Shown here one piece after another: positions 1 to 13,911 of a stretch of 64,000 nucleotides of DNA. A program made the position numbers and the translations under genes. Position 1 is the first letter of the stretch. Every line of letters begins with the position of its first letter. The notes beneath the pieces were generated by a model. The model did not search any database. It was not told the origin of the DNA and worked only from the letters and a program-made list of their open reading frames with translations. This stretch comes from Mactromeris polynyma (lineage: Eukaryota; Mollusca; Bivalvia; Venerida; Mactridae). The DNA is taken from positions 744,001 to 808,000 of the forward strand of contig JASFXZ010000075.1 in assembly GCA_032209605.1 (NCBI GenBank), in the 5' to 3' direction.

Positions 1-3000
1 CATCAACTCAAATATACCAATGAACTGCATTCAAAGTGGAAAACTGTGCATATGCTTTAGGTATATGAGGTCAATACAATCAACAGATGAACTCTCATAA
101 ACTCAAATATACCAATGAACTGCATTCAAAGTGTAAAATTGTGCATATTCTTTAGGTATATGAGGTCAATGCAATCAACAGATGAACTCTCATAAACTCA
201 GATATACTAATGAACTGCATTCAAATTGGACAATTGTGCACATTCTTTATGTATATGAGGTCAGTATAATCAATAGGTGAACTCTATTTTCCTCACTAAT
301 TGCTTTAAAAGCTGGTAATATAACATATTATAGATCAATTTTAGGTCAAATGGTCACTATTGAACTCAAATATACCCATACATTGCATTTCAAATAGGAA
401 ATTGGGCATATTCTACAGGTATATTATGTCAATATAATCAACAGTTGAACTCAATTTTCCTCAGTAATTGCATTCAAAATAGAAAATATAACACATAATA
501 TATGAATTAAGTTCAATATATTCAAAAATGAACTCAAGTATACCAATGAACTGCATTCAAAATGGAAAATTATGCATATTCTTTAGGTATATTAGGTCAA
601 TATAATCAACAGGTGAACTCTATTTTCTTCACTAATTGCATTCAAAAATAGTAAGATTAACACATTATAGATGAATTTTAGGTCAATATAGTCACAATTG
701 AACTCAAATATACCAATACATTGCATTCCAAATAGGAAATTTGGCATACTCTATAGGTATATTAGGTCAATATAATCAATAGGTGAACTCTATTTTCCTC
801 ACTAATTGCATTCAAAACAGTGAATATAACATATAACATATGAATTTTGTTCAATATATTCAAAAATGACCTCAAATGCAACCATAAATAGCATTCAAAG
901 TGGAAAATTGTGCATATTATTCAGGTATATTAGGTCAATATAATCAACAGGTGAACTCTGTTCTTCTCTAATTGCATTCAAAACAGTAAATATAACCTAT
1001 AACATATGAATTTTAGTTCAATATATTCAAACATAAACTCAAATATACCAATGAACTGCATTCAAAGTGGAAAATTGTGCATATGCTTTAGATAAATGAG
1101 GTCAATACAATCAACAGATGAACTCTCATAAACTCAAATATACCAATGAACTGCATTCAAATGGAAAATTGTGCATATGCTTTAGGTATATGAGGTCAAT
1201 ACAATCAACAGATGAACTCTCATAAACTCAAATATACCAATGAACTGCATTCAAAGTGGAAAATTGTGCATATGCTTTAGATATATGAGGTCAATACAAT
1301 CAACAGATGAACTCTCAAAAACTCAAATATACCAATGAACTGCATTCAAATTGGACAATTGTGCACATTCTTTATGTATATGAGGTCAGTATAATCAACA
1401 GGTGAACTCTATTTTCCTCACTAATTGCATTCAAAGCTGGTAATATAACATATTATAGATCAATTTTAGGTCAAATGGTCACTATTGAACTCAAATATAC
1501 CCATACATTGCATTTCGAATAGGAAATTGGGCATATTCAACAGTTGAACTCAATTTTCCTCAGTAATTGCATTCAAAATAGAAAATATAACACATAATAT
1601 ATGAATTAAGTTCAATATATTCAAAAATGAACTCAAGTATACCAATGAACTGCATTCAAAATGGAAAATTATGCATATTCTATAGGTATATTATGTCAAT
1701 ATAATCAACAGTTGAACTCAATTTTCCTCAGTAATTGCATTCAAAATAGAAAATATAACACATAATATATGAATTAAGTTCAATATATTCAAAAATGAAC
1801 TCAAGTATACCAATGAACTGCATTCAAAATGGAAAATTATGCATATTCTATAGGTATATTAGGTCAATATAATCAACAGGTGAACTCTATTTTCTTCACT
1901 AATTGCATTCAAAAATAGTAAGATTAACACATTATAGATGAATTTTAGGTCAATATAGTCACAATTGAACTCAAATATACCAATACATTGCATTCCAAAT
2001 AGGAAATTTGGCATACTCTATAGGTATATTAGGTCAATATAATCAATAGGTGAACTCTATTTTCCTCACTAATTGCATTCAAAACAGTGAATATAACATA
2101 TAACATATGAATTTTGTTCAATATATTCAAAAATGACCTCAAATGCAACCATAAATAGCATTCAAAGTGGAAAATTGTGCATATTCTTTAGGTATATGAG
2201 GTCAATGCAATCAACAGATGAACTCTCATAAACTCAGATATACTAATGAACTGCATTCAAATTGGACAATTGTGCACATTCTTTATGTATATGAGGTCAG
2301 TATAATCAATAGGTGAACTCTATTTTCCTCACTAATTGCTTTAAAAGCTGGTAATATAACATATTATAGATCAATTTTAGGTCAAATGGTCACTATTGAA
2401 CTCAAATATACCCATACATTGCATTTCAAATAGGAAATTGGGCATATTCTACAGGTATATTATGTCAATATAATCAACAGTTGAACTCAATTTTCCTCAG
2501 TAATTGCATTCAAAATAGAAAATATAACACATAATATATGAATTAAGTTCAATATATTCAAAAATGAACTCAAGTATACCAATGAACTGCATTCAAAATA
2601 GAAAATTATGCATATTCTTTAGGTATATTAGGTCAATATAATCAATAGGTGAACTCTATTTTCCTCACTAATTGCATTCAAAACAGTGAAAATAACATAT
2701 ACCATATGAATTTTGTTCAATATATTCAAAAATGACCTCAAATGCAACCATAAATAGCATTCAAAGTGGAAAATTGTGCATATTCTTCAGGTATATTAGG
2801 TCAATATAATCAACAGGTGAACTCTTTTCTTCACTAATTGCATTCAAAACAGTAAATATAACCTATTACATATGAATTTTAGTTCAATATATTCAAACAT
2901 AAACTCAAATATACCAATGAACTGCATTCAAAGTGGAAAATTGTGAATATGCTTTAGATATATGAGGTCAATACAATCAACAGATGAACTCTCATAAACT

Positions 3001-5546
3001 CAGATATACCAATGAACTGCATTCAAATGGAAAATTGTGCATATGCTTTAGGTATATGAGGTCAAAACAATCAACAGATGAACTCTCATAAACTCAAATA
3101 TACCAATGAACTGCATTCAAAGTTGAAAATTGTGCATATGCTTTATGTATATGAGGTCAATACAATCAACAGATGAACTCTCATAAACTCAAATATACCA
3201 ATAAACTGCATTCAAAGTGGAAAATTGTGCATATGCTTTAGGTATATGAGGTCAATACAATCAACAGATGAACTCTCATAAACTCAAATATACCAATGAA
3301 CTGCATTCAATGTGGAAAACTGTGCATATGCTTTAGGTATATGAGGTCAATACAATCAACAGATGAACTCTCATTACCTCAAATATACCAATGAACTGCA
3401 TTCAAAGTTGAAAATTGTGCATATGCTTTATGTATATGAGGTCAATACAATCAACAGATGAACTCTTATAAACTCAAATATACCAATAAACTGCATTCAA
3501 AGTGGAAAATTGTGCATATGCTTTAGGTATATGAGGTCAATACAATCAAAAGATGAACTCTCATAAACTCAAATATACCAATGAACTGCATTCAAAGTGG
3601 AAAACTGTGCATATGCTTTAGGTATATGAGGTCAATACAATCAACAGATGAACTCTCATAAACTCAAATATACCAATGAACTGCATTCAAAGTGTAAAAT
3701 TGTGCACATGCTTTAGGTATATGAGGTCAATGCAATCAACAGATGAACTCTCATAAACTCAGATATACTAATGAACTGCATTCAAATTGGACAATTGTGC
3801 ACATTTTTTATGTATATGAGGTCAGTATAATCAATAGGTGAACTCTATTTTCCTCACTAATTGCTTTAAAAGCTGGTAATATAACATATTATAGATCAAT
3901 TTTAGGTCAAATGGTCGCTATTGAACTCAAATATACCAATACATTGCATTTCAAATAGGAAATTGGGCATATTCTACAGGTATATTATGTCAATATAATC
4001 AACAGTTGAACTCAATTTTCCTCAGTAATTGCATTCAAAATAGAAAATATAACACATAATATATGAATTAAGTTCAATATATTCAAAAATGAACTCAAGT
4101 ATACCAATGAACTGCATTCAAAATGGAAAATTATGCATATTCTTTAGGTATATTAGGTCAATATAATCAACAGGTGAACTCTATTTTCTTCACTAATTGC
4201 ATTCAAAAATAGTAAGATTAACACATTATAGATGAATTTTAGGTCAATATAGTCACAATTGAACTCAAATATACCCATACATTCCAAATTGGAAAATTGG
4301 CATACTCTATAGGTATATTAGGTCAATATAATCAACAGGTGAACTCTATTTTCTTCACTAATTGCATTCAAAAATAGTAAGATTAACACATTATAGATGA
4401 ATTTTAGGTCAATATAGTCACAATTGAACTCAAATATACCAATACATTGTATTCCAAATAGGAAATGTGGCATACTCTATAGGTATATTAGGTCAATATA
4501 ATCAATAGGTGAACTCTATTTTCCTCACTAATTGCATTCAAAACAGTGAATATAACATATACCATATGAATTTTGTTCTATATATTCAAAAATGACCTCA
4601 AATGCAACCATAAATAGCATTCAAAGTGGAAAATTGTGCATATGCTTTAGGTATATGAGGTCAATACAATCAACAGATGAACTCTCATAAACTCAAATAT
4701 ACCAATGAACTGCATTCAAAGTGGAAAATTGTGCATATGCTTTAGATATATGAGGTCAATACAATCAACAATTGAACTCTCATAAACTCAAATATACCAA
4801 TGAACTGCATTCAAAGTTGAAAATTGTGCATATGCTTTAGGTATATGAGGTCAATACAATCAAAAGATGAACTCTCATAAACTCAAATATACCAATGAAC
4901 TGCATTCAAATGGAAAATTGTGCATATACTTTTGGTATATGAGGTCAATACAATCAACAGATGAACTCTCATAAACTCAAATATACCAATGAACTGCATT
5001 CAAAGTTGAAAATTGTGCATATGCTTTATGTATATGAGGTCAATACAATCAACAGATGAACTCTCATAAACTCAAATATACCAATGAACTGCATTCAAAG
5101 TGGAAAATTGTGCATATGCTTTAGATATATGAGGTCAATACAATCAACAGATGAACTCTCATAAACTCAAATATACCAATGAACTGCATTCAAATGGAAA
5201 ATTGTGCATATGCTTTAGGTATATGTGGTCAATACAATCAACAGATGAACTCTCATAAACTCAAATATGCCAATGAACTGCATTCAAAGTTGAAAATTGT
5301 GCATATGCTTTAGGTATATGAGGTCAATACAATCAACAGATGAACTCTCATAAACTCAAATATACCAATGAACTGCATTCAAAGTGGAAAATTGTGCATA
5401 TGCTTTAGATATATGAGGTCAATACAATCAACAGATGAACTCTCATAAACTAAAATATACCAATGAACTGCATTCAAATGGAAAATTGTGCATATGGTTT
5501 AGGTATATGAGGTCAATACAATCAACAGATGAACTCTCATAAACTC
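1..5546. repeat. Satellite array, clean part (95-bp and 168-bp units)
   Basis: Tandem AT-rich satellite. Near the left edge the motif actcaaatat recurs at 6, 101 and 196, a 95-bp period. Where the unit carries tattttcctcactaattgc, the landmark tgaactc recurs at 278, 446 and 614, a 168-bp period. The two unit types come in blocks (95-bp blocks around 1040-1330, 2900-3780, 4620-5546; 168-bp blocks between). No coding potential: every open frame here is short and repeats with the monomer. The motif AGGTCA sits in nearly every unit. Confidence 0.97.
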
Positions 5547-5746
5547 NNNNNNNNNNNNNNNNNNNNNNNNNNNNNNNNNNNNNNNNNNNNNNNNNNNNNN
5601 NNNNNNNNNNNNNNNNNNNNNNNNNNNNNNNNNNNNNNNNNNNNNNNNNNNNNNNNNNNNNNNNNNNNNNNNNNNNNNNNNNNNNNNNNNNNNNNNNNNN
5701 NNNNNNNNNNNNNNNNNNNNNNNNNNNNNNNNNNNNNNNNNNNNNN
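5547..5746. other. Assembly gap (200 N)
   Basis: Exactly 200 N inside the satellite. A round number indicates a placeholder of unknown true size. The array on the right side is much noisier than on the left. Confidence 0.99.
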
Positions 5747-8700
5747 AACATCATATAGTACCCAATGAACTGACATTCAAAGAGGAAAAAATTGTGCACT
5801 TGCCTTTAGGTATAGTTGAGGTCAACTTACAATCGAGAAGAGTGAACTCTCATAATACTCAAATATACCACTGAACTGCATTCAAAAGTTGAAAATTGTG
5901 CAGTATTGCTTTTTGGTATATGGAGGTCACATACAATCAACAGATGATCTCTCATGAGAACTCCAATATTACCAAAAGTATTCAAAAATGACTTAATATA
6001 CTCCCATTACCATGCATTCTAAAGTGGAAAAATTGTGGCATATTTCTTTAGGTACTATTAGGGCCATTGCATTCAACATGTGAACTGGTATTTTCCTCAG
6101 TAAGTTGCATTCAAAATTAGAAAATATACTTACACATACTAATTGAATTTTAGGACAATATATCAAAAATGAACTCCCAATCTCTTTGCATTAGTGTGGG
6201 AGAATTGTTCATTATTCTTAGAGGGTATATTAGGTGCTATATAATCAATTAGGTGACACTCTATTTTCCTCACTAACTGCATTCACAAGAGAGTATATTA
6301 ACATATTGTACATACTTGATTTTAGGTCAATATATTCAAAAATGAATCTCAAATACAATCCCATAAAGTATCATTCACTAGGTGGAAAATTTTGCAGATA
6401 TTCTTTAGGTATTGAAGTCAATATGATCAACAGTGAATCTCTCTTTTCTTCACTGATGTTGCATTCAATAACAGTTAAATATAACTTATTACATATGACA
6501 GATTTAGTTCAGATATATTATAACATGACTTTCAAATCATACCAATGAACTGCATTCTAAATTGTGGAAAATGTGTGCACATTCTTATGTATATTGAGGT
6601 CATATAATCAACTGGGTGGAAGTCATATTGTTCTTCACGATTTATAATACTATTCATCACATCAAGTGTAATATAACAGTATTACATATTGTTTTGTTAA
6701 ATGGGTATCTCAAACTTGCGAACTCAAATACAACCATAGAATAGCATTCAAAAGTGGACTAATTGTGCCATATTAATTAGGGTATATTAGGCTCATATAT
6801 AATCACCTAAGGGTGATCTCGGTTTTCTTCTACTATATTTGTCATTCAAAACAGTAAAAATCTAACCCATTACCATATGAAGTTTAGTTCAATAGATTCA
6901 AAAAGTGATACTTAAAGACGACACCTTAATGCATTCAAAGCTTGGAAATTGTATCATATTCTTTAGGTAATTAGGTCTATATTCAATCAATTAGGTGTAA
7001 CTCTATTTCCTCACTAACTTGATTCACAAAGAGTGTATAGGGGAGGGGGGCGGGGGGGGGGGGGGGGAGGACTCATTAGTACCTAGGATATTGTAGTTCA
7101 ATATATGCAATAATGTAACTCAAATATACAACCCATCAAATAGCATTCGGCATTATGGTGGAAAATTGAGCATATCTTTAGGTCTTATGAAGTCAATATA
7201 ATATCTTAACAGGTGTAACCTCTTTTCCTTCACTAATTGCATTCAAAGCAGTATATACAACTTATTACATATGCATTCTAGTTTCAAATGTTGGTTCACT
7301 TGACCATGAAACTCAAAATATACCAGATTGAACGGCATTCTGAAATTAAAATTCGTTGCATATTCTAAAGGTATAGTAGGTCAAATATAATCACATAGAT
7401 GAACAATTTTCTTCACTAATTGAGCATTCATAACCTGTATATAAAACCTGTATTACATGTGGCTTTTTAGGTTTCTATATGTTGCAAATACATTAGACTC
7501 AAATATACCATGAACTGCATTCAGATTGGAAAATATTTGTGCTTATATTCTATAAGGTATATTAGTCACTATATACATCAAACAGTGTGAACGTCTACTT
7601 TCGTCATCACACAATATAATTGTCGGCCTTCAAATCAGGTACTCAGTGACATATTACATATGAATATGTTTGTGTTCAATGTATTCAAAAATGAGACGTC
7701 AATGACCAACAATATATATGCAAGCTATCAATAGTGTGGGCAATTGTGCATCAGTATTTAGGGTAATTAGGGCATTCACATATTGAAGCTTTCTTCACTA
7801 TTGCTTGGACAGCTCTTTGTCTTCACTAATTGCATTATATACTCATACTAGCTTAGAATTTTAGTTCATTATATAAATAAGTTAGGTTCTTACACCCTAC
7901 ATATTGACTTTCAAAGTTGGACACCCTTTCATAAATTGCATTCAAAGAGTGGTGATATTCTTAGCGTCTAGGGTATTTATAATCAATTGGTGAGACTTCT
8001 ATTTTCTCACTAACTGCATTATCACAAAGAGAGTATAGTAAAATATTACATATGACGATTTATTAGGTCCATATATTCAAAAATGAACTCAAAATACAAC
8101 CATAAATAGCATTCAAATAGTGGAAAATTGTGCATATTCTTTAGGTATATGAAGTCAATATAATCAACAGCGTGAACTCTTTTCTTCACTAATTGCATCA
8201 CAAACAGTATAAATATAACTTATTACCATATTCATTTTTAGTTCAATATATTATAACTATGAACTCAAATTATACCAATGAACTGCATTCAAATTGGGAA
8301 AATGTTGCACATTCTTTATGTATATGAGGTCAGTATAATCAACAGGTGAAGTCTATTTTCTTCACTAATTGCATTCAATAAATAGTAAGATTAACACATT
8401 ATAGATGAATTTTAGGGTCAAATATAGTCACAATTGAACTCAAATATACCATAATACATTGCATTCCAAATAGGAAATTTGGCATACTCTATAGGTATAT
8501 ATTAGGTCAATATAATCAATAGGTTGAACTCTATTTTCCCTCACTAATTGCATCCAAAACAGTGAATATAACATATACCATATGAATTTAGTTCAATATA
8601 TTTCAAGATGAACTCAAATACAACAATAAATAGCATTCAAGGTGGACAAGTGTGCATATTATTTGAGGTAAATTAGAGTCAAAATAATCAACAGAGTGAA

Positions 8701-9566
8701 CTCTTTTTCTTCACTACTTGCATTCAAAAACCGTAAAAATAACTACAATTACATATGAATTTTAGTTCAAATATATTCAAAAATGAACTTAAATACACCC
8801 ATACATTGCCATTCAAAGTTGGAAATTGTTCATATTCTTTAGGTAAATAGTCCTATATAATCAATAGGTGAACTCTCTATTTTCACTCACTAAACCTTGC
8901 ACTTCATCACAAGAGTGTATATAACAATATTACCTCTGAATTTTAGTTCAATATATATCAACAATGAACTCAAATACAACCATCATAAATAGCATTCAAA
9001 GTGGAACATTGTGCATATATCTTTAGGTATATGAAGTCAATATAATCAACAGGTGAACTCTCATAAACTCAAAATATACCAATGAAACTGCATTCAAAGT
9101 GGAAAATTGTGCATATTCTTTAAGTATATTAGGTCCATATCAATCAACATGTGAACTCTATTTTCCTCACTAATTGCTTTCAAAGCTGGTAATATAACAT
9201 ATTATAGATCAATTTAGGTCAAAATGGTCACTATTGAACTCAAATATACCCATTACATTGCATTTCAAATAGGAAATTGGGCATATATCTACAGGTATAA
9301 TTATGTCAATATAATCAACAGTTGAACTCACATTTTCTCAGTAATTGCATTCAAAATAGAAAATATAACACATAATATATGAATTTAAGTTCAATATATT
9401 CAAAAATGAACTCAAGATATACCAATGAACTGCATTCAACAAATGCAAAAATTATGCATATTCTTTAGGAATATATTAGGTCATATATAATCAACAGAAG
9501 TGAACTCTATTTTCCTCACCAATTGCATTCACAAAACAGTAAATAATAACATGTGTATATATGAAT
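5747..9566. repeat. Satellite array, error-rich part
   Basis: Same 84/95/168-bp satellite family as on the left, but with scattered one-base insertions and deletions in almost every monomer. It also holds a G run (about 7042-7070) that is foreign to this AT-rich repeat. The landmark aagctggtaatataac is found again near 9186. I read this as low-quality consensus next to the gap, not as biological decay. Confidence 0.9.
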
Positions 9567-10830
9567 TTAACTGATATGTCATGTTGTATATTTGGGGACC
9601 AGAGCAAACAATATTATCGGATGAGACACTTGTAATTACGGTCCTTAAACTTATTCAAGGGAATCTGCTCATGGTAGCCTTGATATCTGTAATTCTTATT
9701 AAATTAATGTAATTCAAATACTAATATAGATTGGCAACATTCTATACAGAATCATTTTAATACTTGAATTATGGTGTAACTATCTAATTTTGTGTCAGAT
9801 TGCTTATGTTTCTCAAACCCATCTCATAATATATTCAAGTTAATTAATAACTCTTCTGAGCAAACCTTAGCATGTTTGAAGCTGTATGGTTGTATGGGCT
9901 CTTACATTTTTGTTCACTTTTAATATTCTGTATTTCATAAGATGCTTAAATGAAAGGGTTTGTCTAAAAATGTAAAGAATTTATATTCACATGTACCTCA
10001 AAGTATTCAAACTGAACTAGAGGTAGGTTTCTAATATACGCTTTGCCTTGCATTACAATAACTTGGACCGACAATTCGGGCCCCGCAATATACCGTATTG
10101 ACGGACCGGCTTATATATGGTCAAAGTGTTTTATTTTCCAACGAGTGAGGGTATTTTCTTTATTTCCAACGAGTGAGAACCGTTAAATGTTAAACATACG
10201 GCGTGTTTTTCGGAGCTCTCCGTCCACCATGCGCAGATACAAATGTAACTTCAAGATTTTTTCCCCTCAAAGTTTGCGAGCACGAGTCATTGAGATTCCA
10301 GGTGTCAAAAATGTCAAAAACGCACACTTATTAAAATACTTGTATAAAATACTTGTATTTCTAGTATTTCATATATCTCGTCCCGATGTTGAAAACTGTA
10401 GTCGTTAGATATGCCTACAATTGGAGACTTAGAGGAAAAAAGCATATAGAAAGATAAAATAGCATTTGTTATTCTAACTAATTAAAACCTACCCAGCCTT
10501 AAATTCTTAAATAAATGTGAAACCAAAATGTGACCGCAAAACGTTAATTCCTGTCTCAAAACTCAAACATTGCAAAAGTTTTCAATAGGATACGTTTACT
10601 TTTCTTTGTTTCTCGGCAAAAACCGAATATTTACCTGAAACTTAAGTATCCGTTATAATTACTACTGCCCTGATGTATAACGTACATGCCGAATGTATTA
10701 CAAGTCTAGAGATAAGAATGGTAACAGACAAATACACAGAATTATGTCGATGAGTCTAAAGTAATGCAATGGTTCAGACTATATAAAACTAGATATACTT
10801 TTTATATTAAACATTATATTCCATAATACA
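9567..10830. repeat. Embedded non-satellite block, copy 1
   Basis: Starts where the satellite switches to ttaactgatatgtcatgttg and ends where it resumes at tcaatactaatcaacag. It is co-linear over its whole length with 20461-21681, but carries many single-base insertions (for example gtaattacggtcc against gtaattacggcc). No recognisable protein. The 73-codon open frame at 10187-10408 is not kept intact in the other copies. Confidence 0.9.
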
Positions 10831-13219
10831 TCAATACTAATCAACAGAGTGAACTCTATTGTCGCCACTAATTTGCATTCAAAATAGTAAGATTAACACA
10901 CTATAGAATGTGTTTAAAGGTCAAATGTTCAAAAATACCCCATACATTGCAATCAACGTATAAAAGTGTGCATATGCTTACAAGGTACATTAGGTTAATA
11001 TAATCAACTTGGTAAACTCTTATTTTCCTCACTAATTGCTTTTCAAAACAGGGAATATAACATATCAATATCTGAATTTAAGGTCAATATATTCAAAAAT
11101 GAACTTTATTTAAAACACATCAATTGCATTCAAAAAGTTGAAAACTGCTGCATATTCCTTTAGGTAATAAAAGGTGAACTCTATTTTCCACACGACATTG
11201 CATTCAAAAATAGTAATGATTAACACATGTAATCAATATATTTAGAGGGCAATACATTCAAAAATGATCTCAAATATATCTATAAACTGCATTCAAAGTG
11301 GAAATTGGTATATGAAGTCAATATAATCAACAGTTGAACTCTATTTTCCTCAGTAATTGCCTTCAAAAATAGTAAGATTAACACATTATAGAGTGTATCT
11401 AAGGTCAATATATTCATAAATGAATCTCAAATATACCCATTGCATTGCATTCAAAGTTGGAAAATTTTGCATATTCCTTAGGTACAATTAGATCCTTATA
11501 AGCAACAAGTGAACTGTAATTTTCCTCACTAATTGCATTCAAAAATAGTAAATAAAACAAATTATTTATGAATTTTTGGTCATTATAGTCACAAATTGAA
11601 CTCAAAATATACTCCATTACTTACATTGCATTCCAAATAGGAAATTTCGCATACTCTATAGGTATAATTAGGTCAATATAATCAACAGGTGAACTCTATT
11701 TTCTTCACTAATTGGCATTCAAAAAAATAGTAAGATTAACACATTATAGATGAATTTTTAGGTCAATATAGTCACAATTGAACTCAAATATACCCAAAAC
11801 ATTGCATTCCAAATAGGAAATTTGGCATACTCTATAGGTATATTAGGTCAATATAATCAACAGGTGAACTCTATTTTCCTCACTAATTGCATCAATAACA
11901 GTGAATATAACATAATACCATTATGAAATTTTGTTCAATTATATTTCCAAAATGAACTCAAATACACCCATACATTGCATTCAAAGATGGAAATTGTTCA
12001 TATTTCTTTAGGTATATATTAGGTCCATACACATCAACATGTGAACTCCTTTTCTTCACTAATTGCATTCAAAACAGTAAAAATAAACTCAATTACATAT
12101 GAATTTTAGTTCAATATATTCAAAAATGAACTTAAATACACCCATACATTGCATTCAAAGTTGGAAATTGTTCATATTCTTTAGGTATATTAGGTCTATA
12201 TAATCAATAGGTGAACTTCTATTTTCCTCACTAACTGCATTCACAAGAGTGTATATAACATATTACCTATGAATTTTAGTTCAATATATTCAAAATGAAC
12301 TCAAATACAATCATAAATAGCATTCAAAGTGGAAAATTGTGCATATTCTTTAGGTATAATGAAGGTCAATATAATCAACAAGGTGAACTCTCATAAACTC
12401 AAATATACCAATGAACTGCATTCCAAAGTAGGAAAATTGTGCATATTCTTTAGGTATATTAGGTCCATACAATCAACATGTTGAACTGTATTTTCCTCAG
12501 TAATTGCATTCAAAATAGAAAAAATAACACATACTATATGAATTTAAGAACAATATATTCAAAAATGAACTCCAATATACCCATAACTTTGCATTCAAAG
12601 TGGGAAATTGTTCATATTCTTTAGGTATATTTAGGTCTATATAATCAATAGGTGAACTCTTTTCTTCACTAATTGCATTCAAAACAGTAAATATACACTT
12701 ATTACATATGCATATTAGTTCAATATATTCAAACATAAACTCAAATATACCAACGAACTGCATTCAAATTGGAAAATTTTGCACATTCTTTATGTATATG
12801 AGGTCAGAATAATCAACAGGTGAACTCTATTTTCCTCACTAATTGCTTTCAAAGCTGGTAATATAACATATTATAGATCAATTTTAGGTCAAATGGTCAC
12901 TATTGAACTCAAATATACCCATACATTGCATTTCAAATAGGAAATTGGGCATATTCTACAGGTATATTATGTCAATATAATCAACAGTTGAACTCAAGTT
13001 TCCTCAGTAATTGCATTCAAAATAGAAAATATAACACATAATATATGAATTTAAGTTCAATATATTCAAAAATGAACTAAAGTATACCAATGAACTGCAT
13101 TCAAAATGGAAAATTATGCATATTCTTTAGGTATATTAGGTCAATATAATCAACAGGTGAACTCTATTTTCCTCACCAATTGCATTCAAAACAGTTAATA
13201 GAACATGGTACATATGAAT
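10831..13219. repeat. Satellite array between block copies 1 and 2
   Basis: Continuation of the 84/168-bp satellite. Indel noise is heavy to about 12.7 kb and then falls away. The last ~900 bp before the block (about 12300-13219) are nearly identical in unit order to about 19540-20460, so the flank was duplicated together with the block. Confidence 0.92.
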
Positions 13220-13911
13220 TTAACTGATATGTCATGTTGTATATTTGGGGACCAGAGCATAACAATATTTCGATTGAGACACTGTAATTACGGCCTTAAA
13301 CTTATTCAAGGAATCTGATCATGTAGCCTTGATATCTATAATTCTTATTAATTAATGTAATTCAAATACTAATATGATTGCAACATTCTATACAGAATCA
13401 TTTAATACTTGAATTATGGTGTAACTATCTAATTTTGTGTCAGATTGCTTTTTTCAAACCCATCTCATATATTTCAAGTTAATTAATAACTCTTCTAGCA
13501 AACCTTAGCATGTTTGAAGCTGTATGGTTGTATGGTTCTTCTTTTTGTTCACTTTTAATATTCTGTATTTCATAGTATAACTCATAAGATGCTTAAATGA
13601 AGGGTTGTCTAAAAATGTAACTAATTTATATTCACTGTACCTCAAAGTATTCAAACTGAACTAGAGGTAGGTTCTAATATACGCTTCGCCTTGCATTACA
13701 ATAACTTGGACCGACAATTCGGCCCCGCAAATACCGTATGACGACCGCCTAATATGGTCAAAGTGTTTATTTCCAACGAGTGAGGGTATTTTCTTTATTT
13801 CCAACGAGTAAGAACCGGTTAAATGTTAAACATACGGCGTGTTTTTCGGAGCTGCGTCCACCATGCGCAGATACAAATGTAATTTCAAGATTTTTCCCCT
13901 CAAAGTTTGCG
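13220..13911. repeat. Embedded non-satellite block, copy 2 (3'-truncated)
   Basis: Matches the first ~690 bp of the block at 20461. It stops abruptly after ctcaaagtttgcgat, where a short AT-rich junction leads straight back into satellite at tggaaaattgtgcatat. It carries a 10-bp insertion (agtataactc, near 13576) relative to copy 3. Confidence 0.9.

Noticed and set aside
1..9566. CRISPR-like array (repeat plus spacer)
   Set aside because: Units are contiguous and similar over their whole length with no unique spacers, and the genome is eukaryotic.
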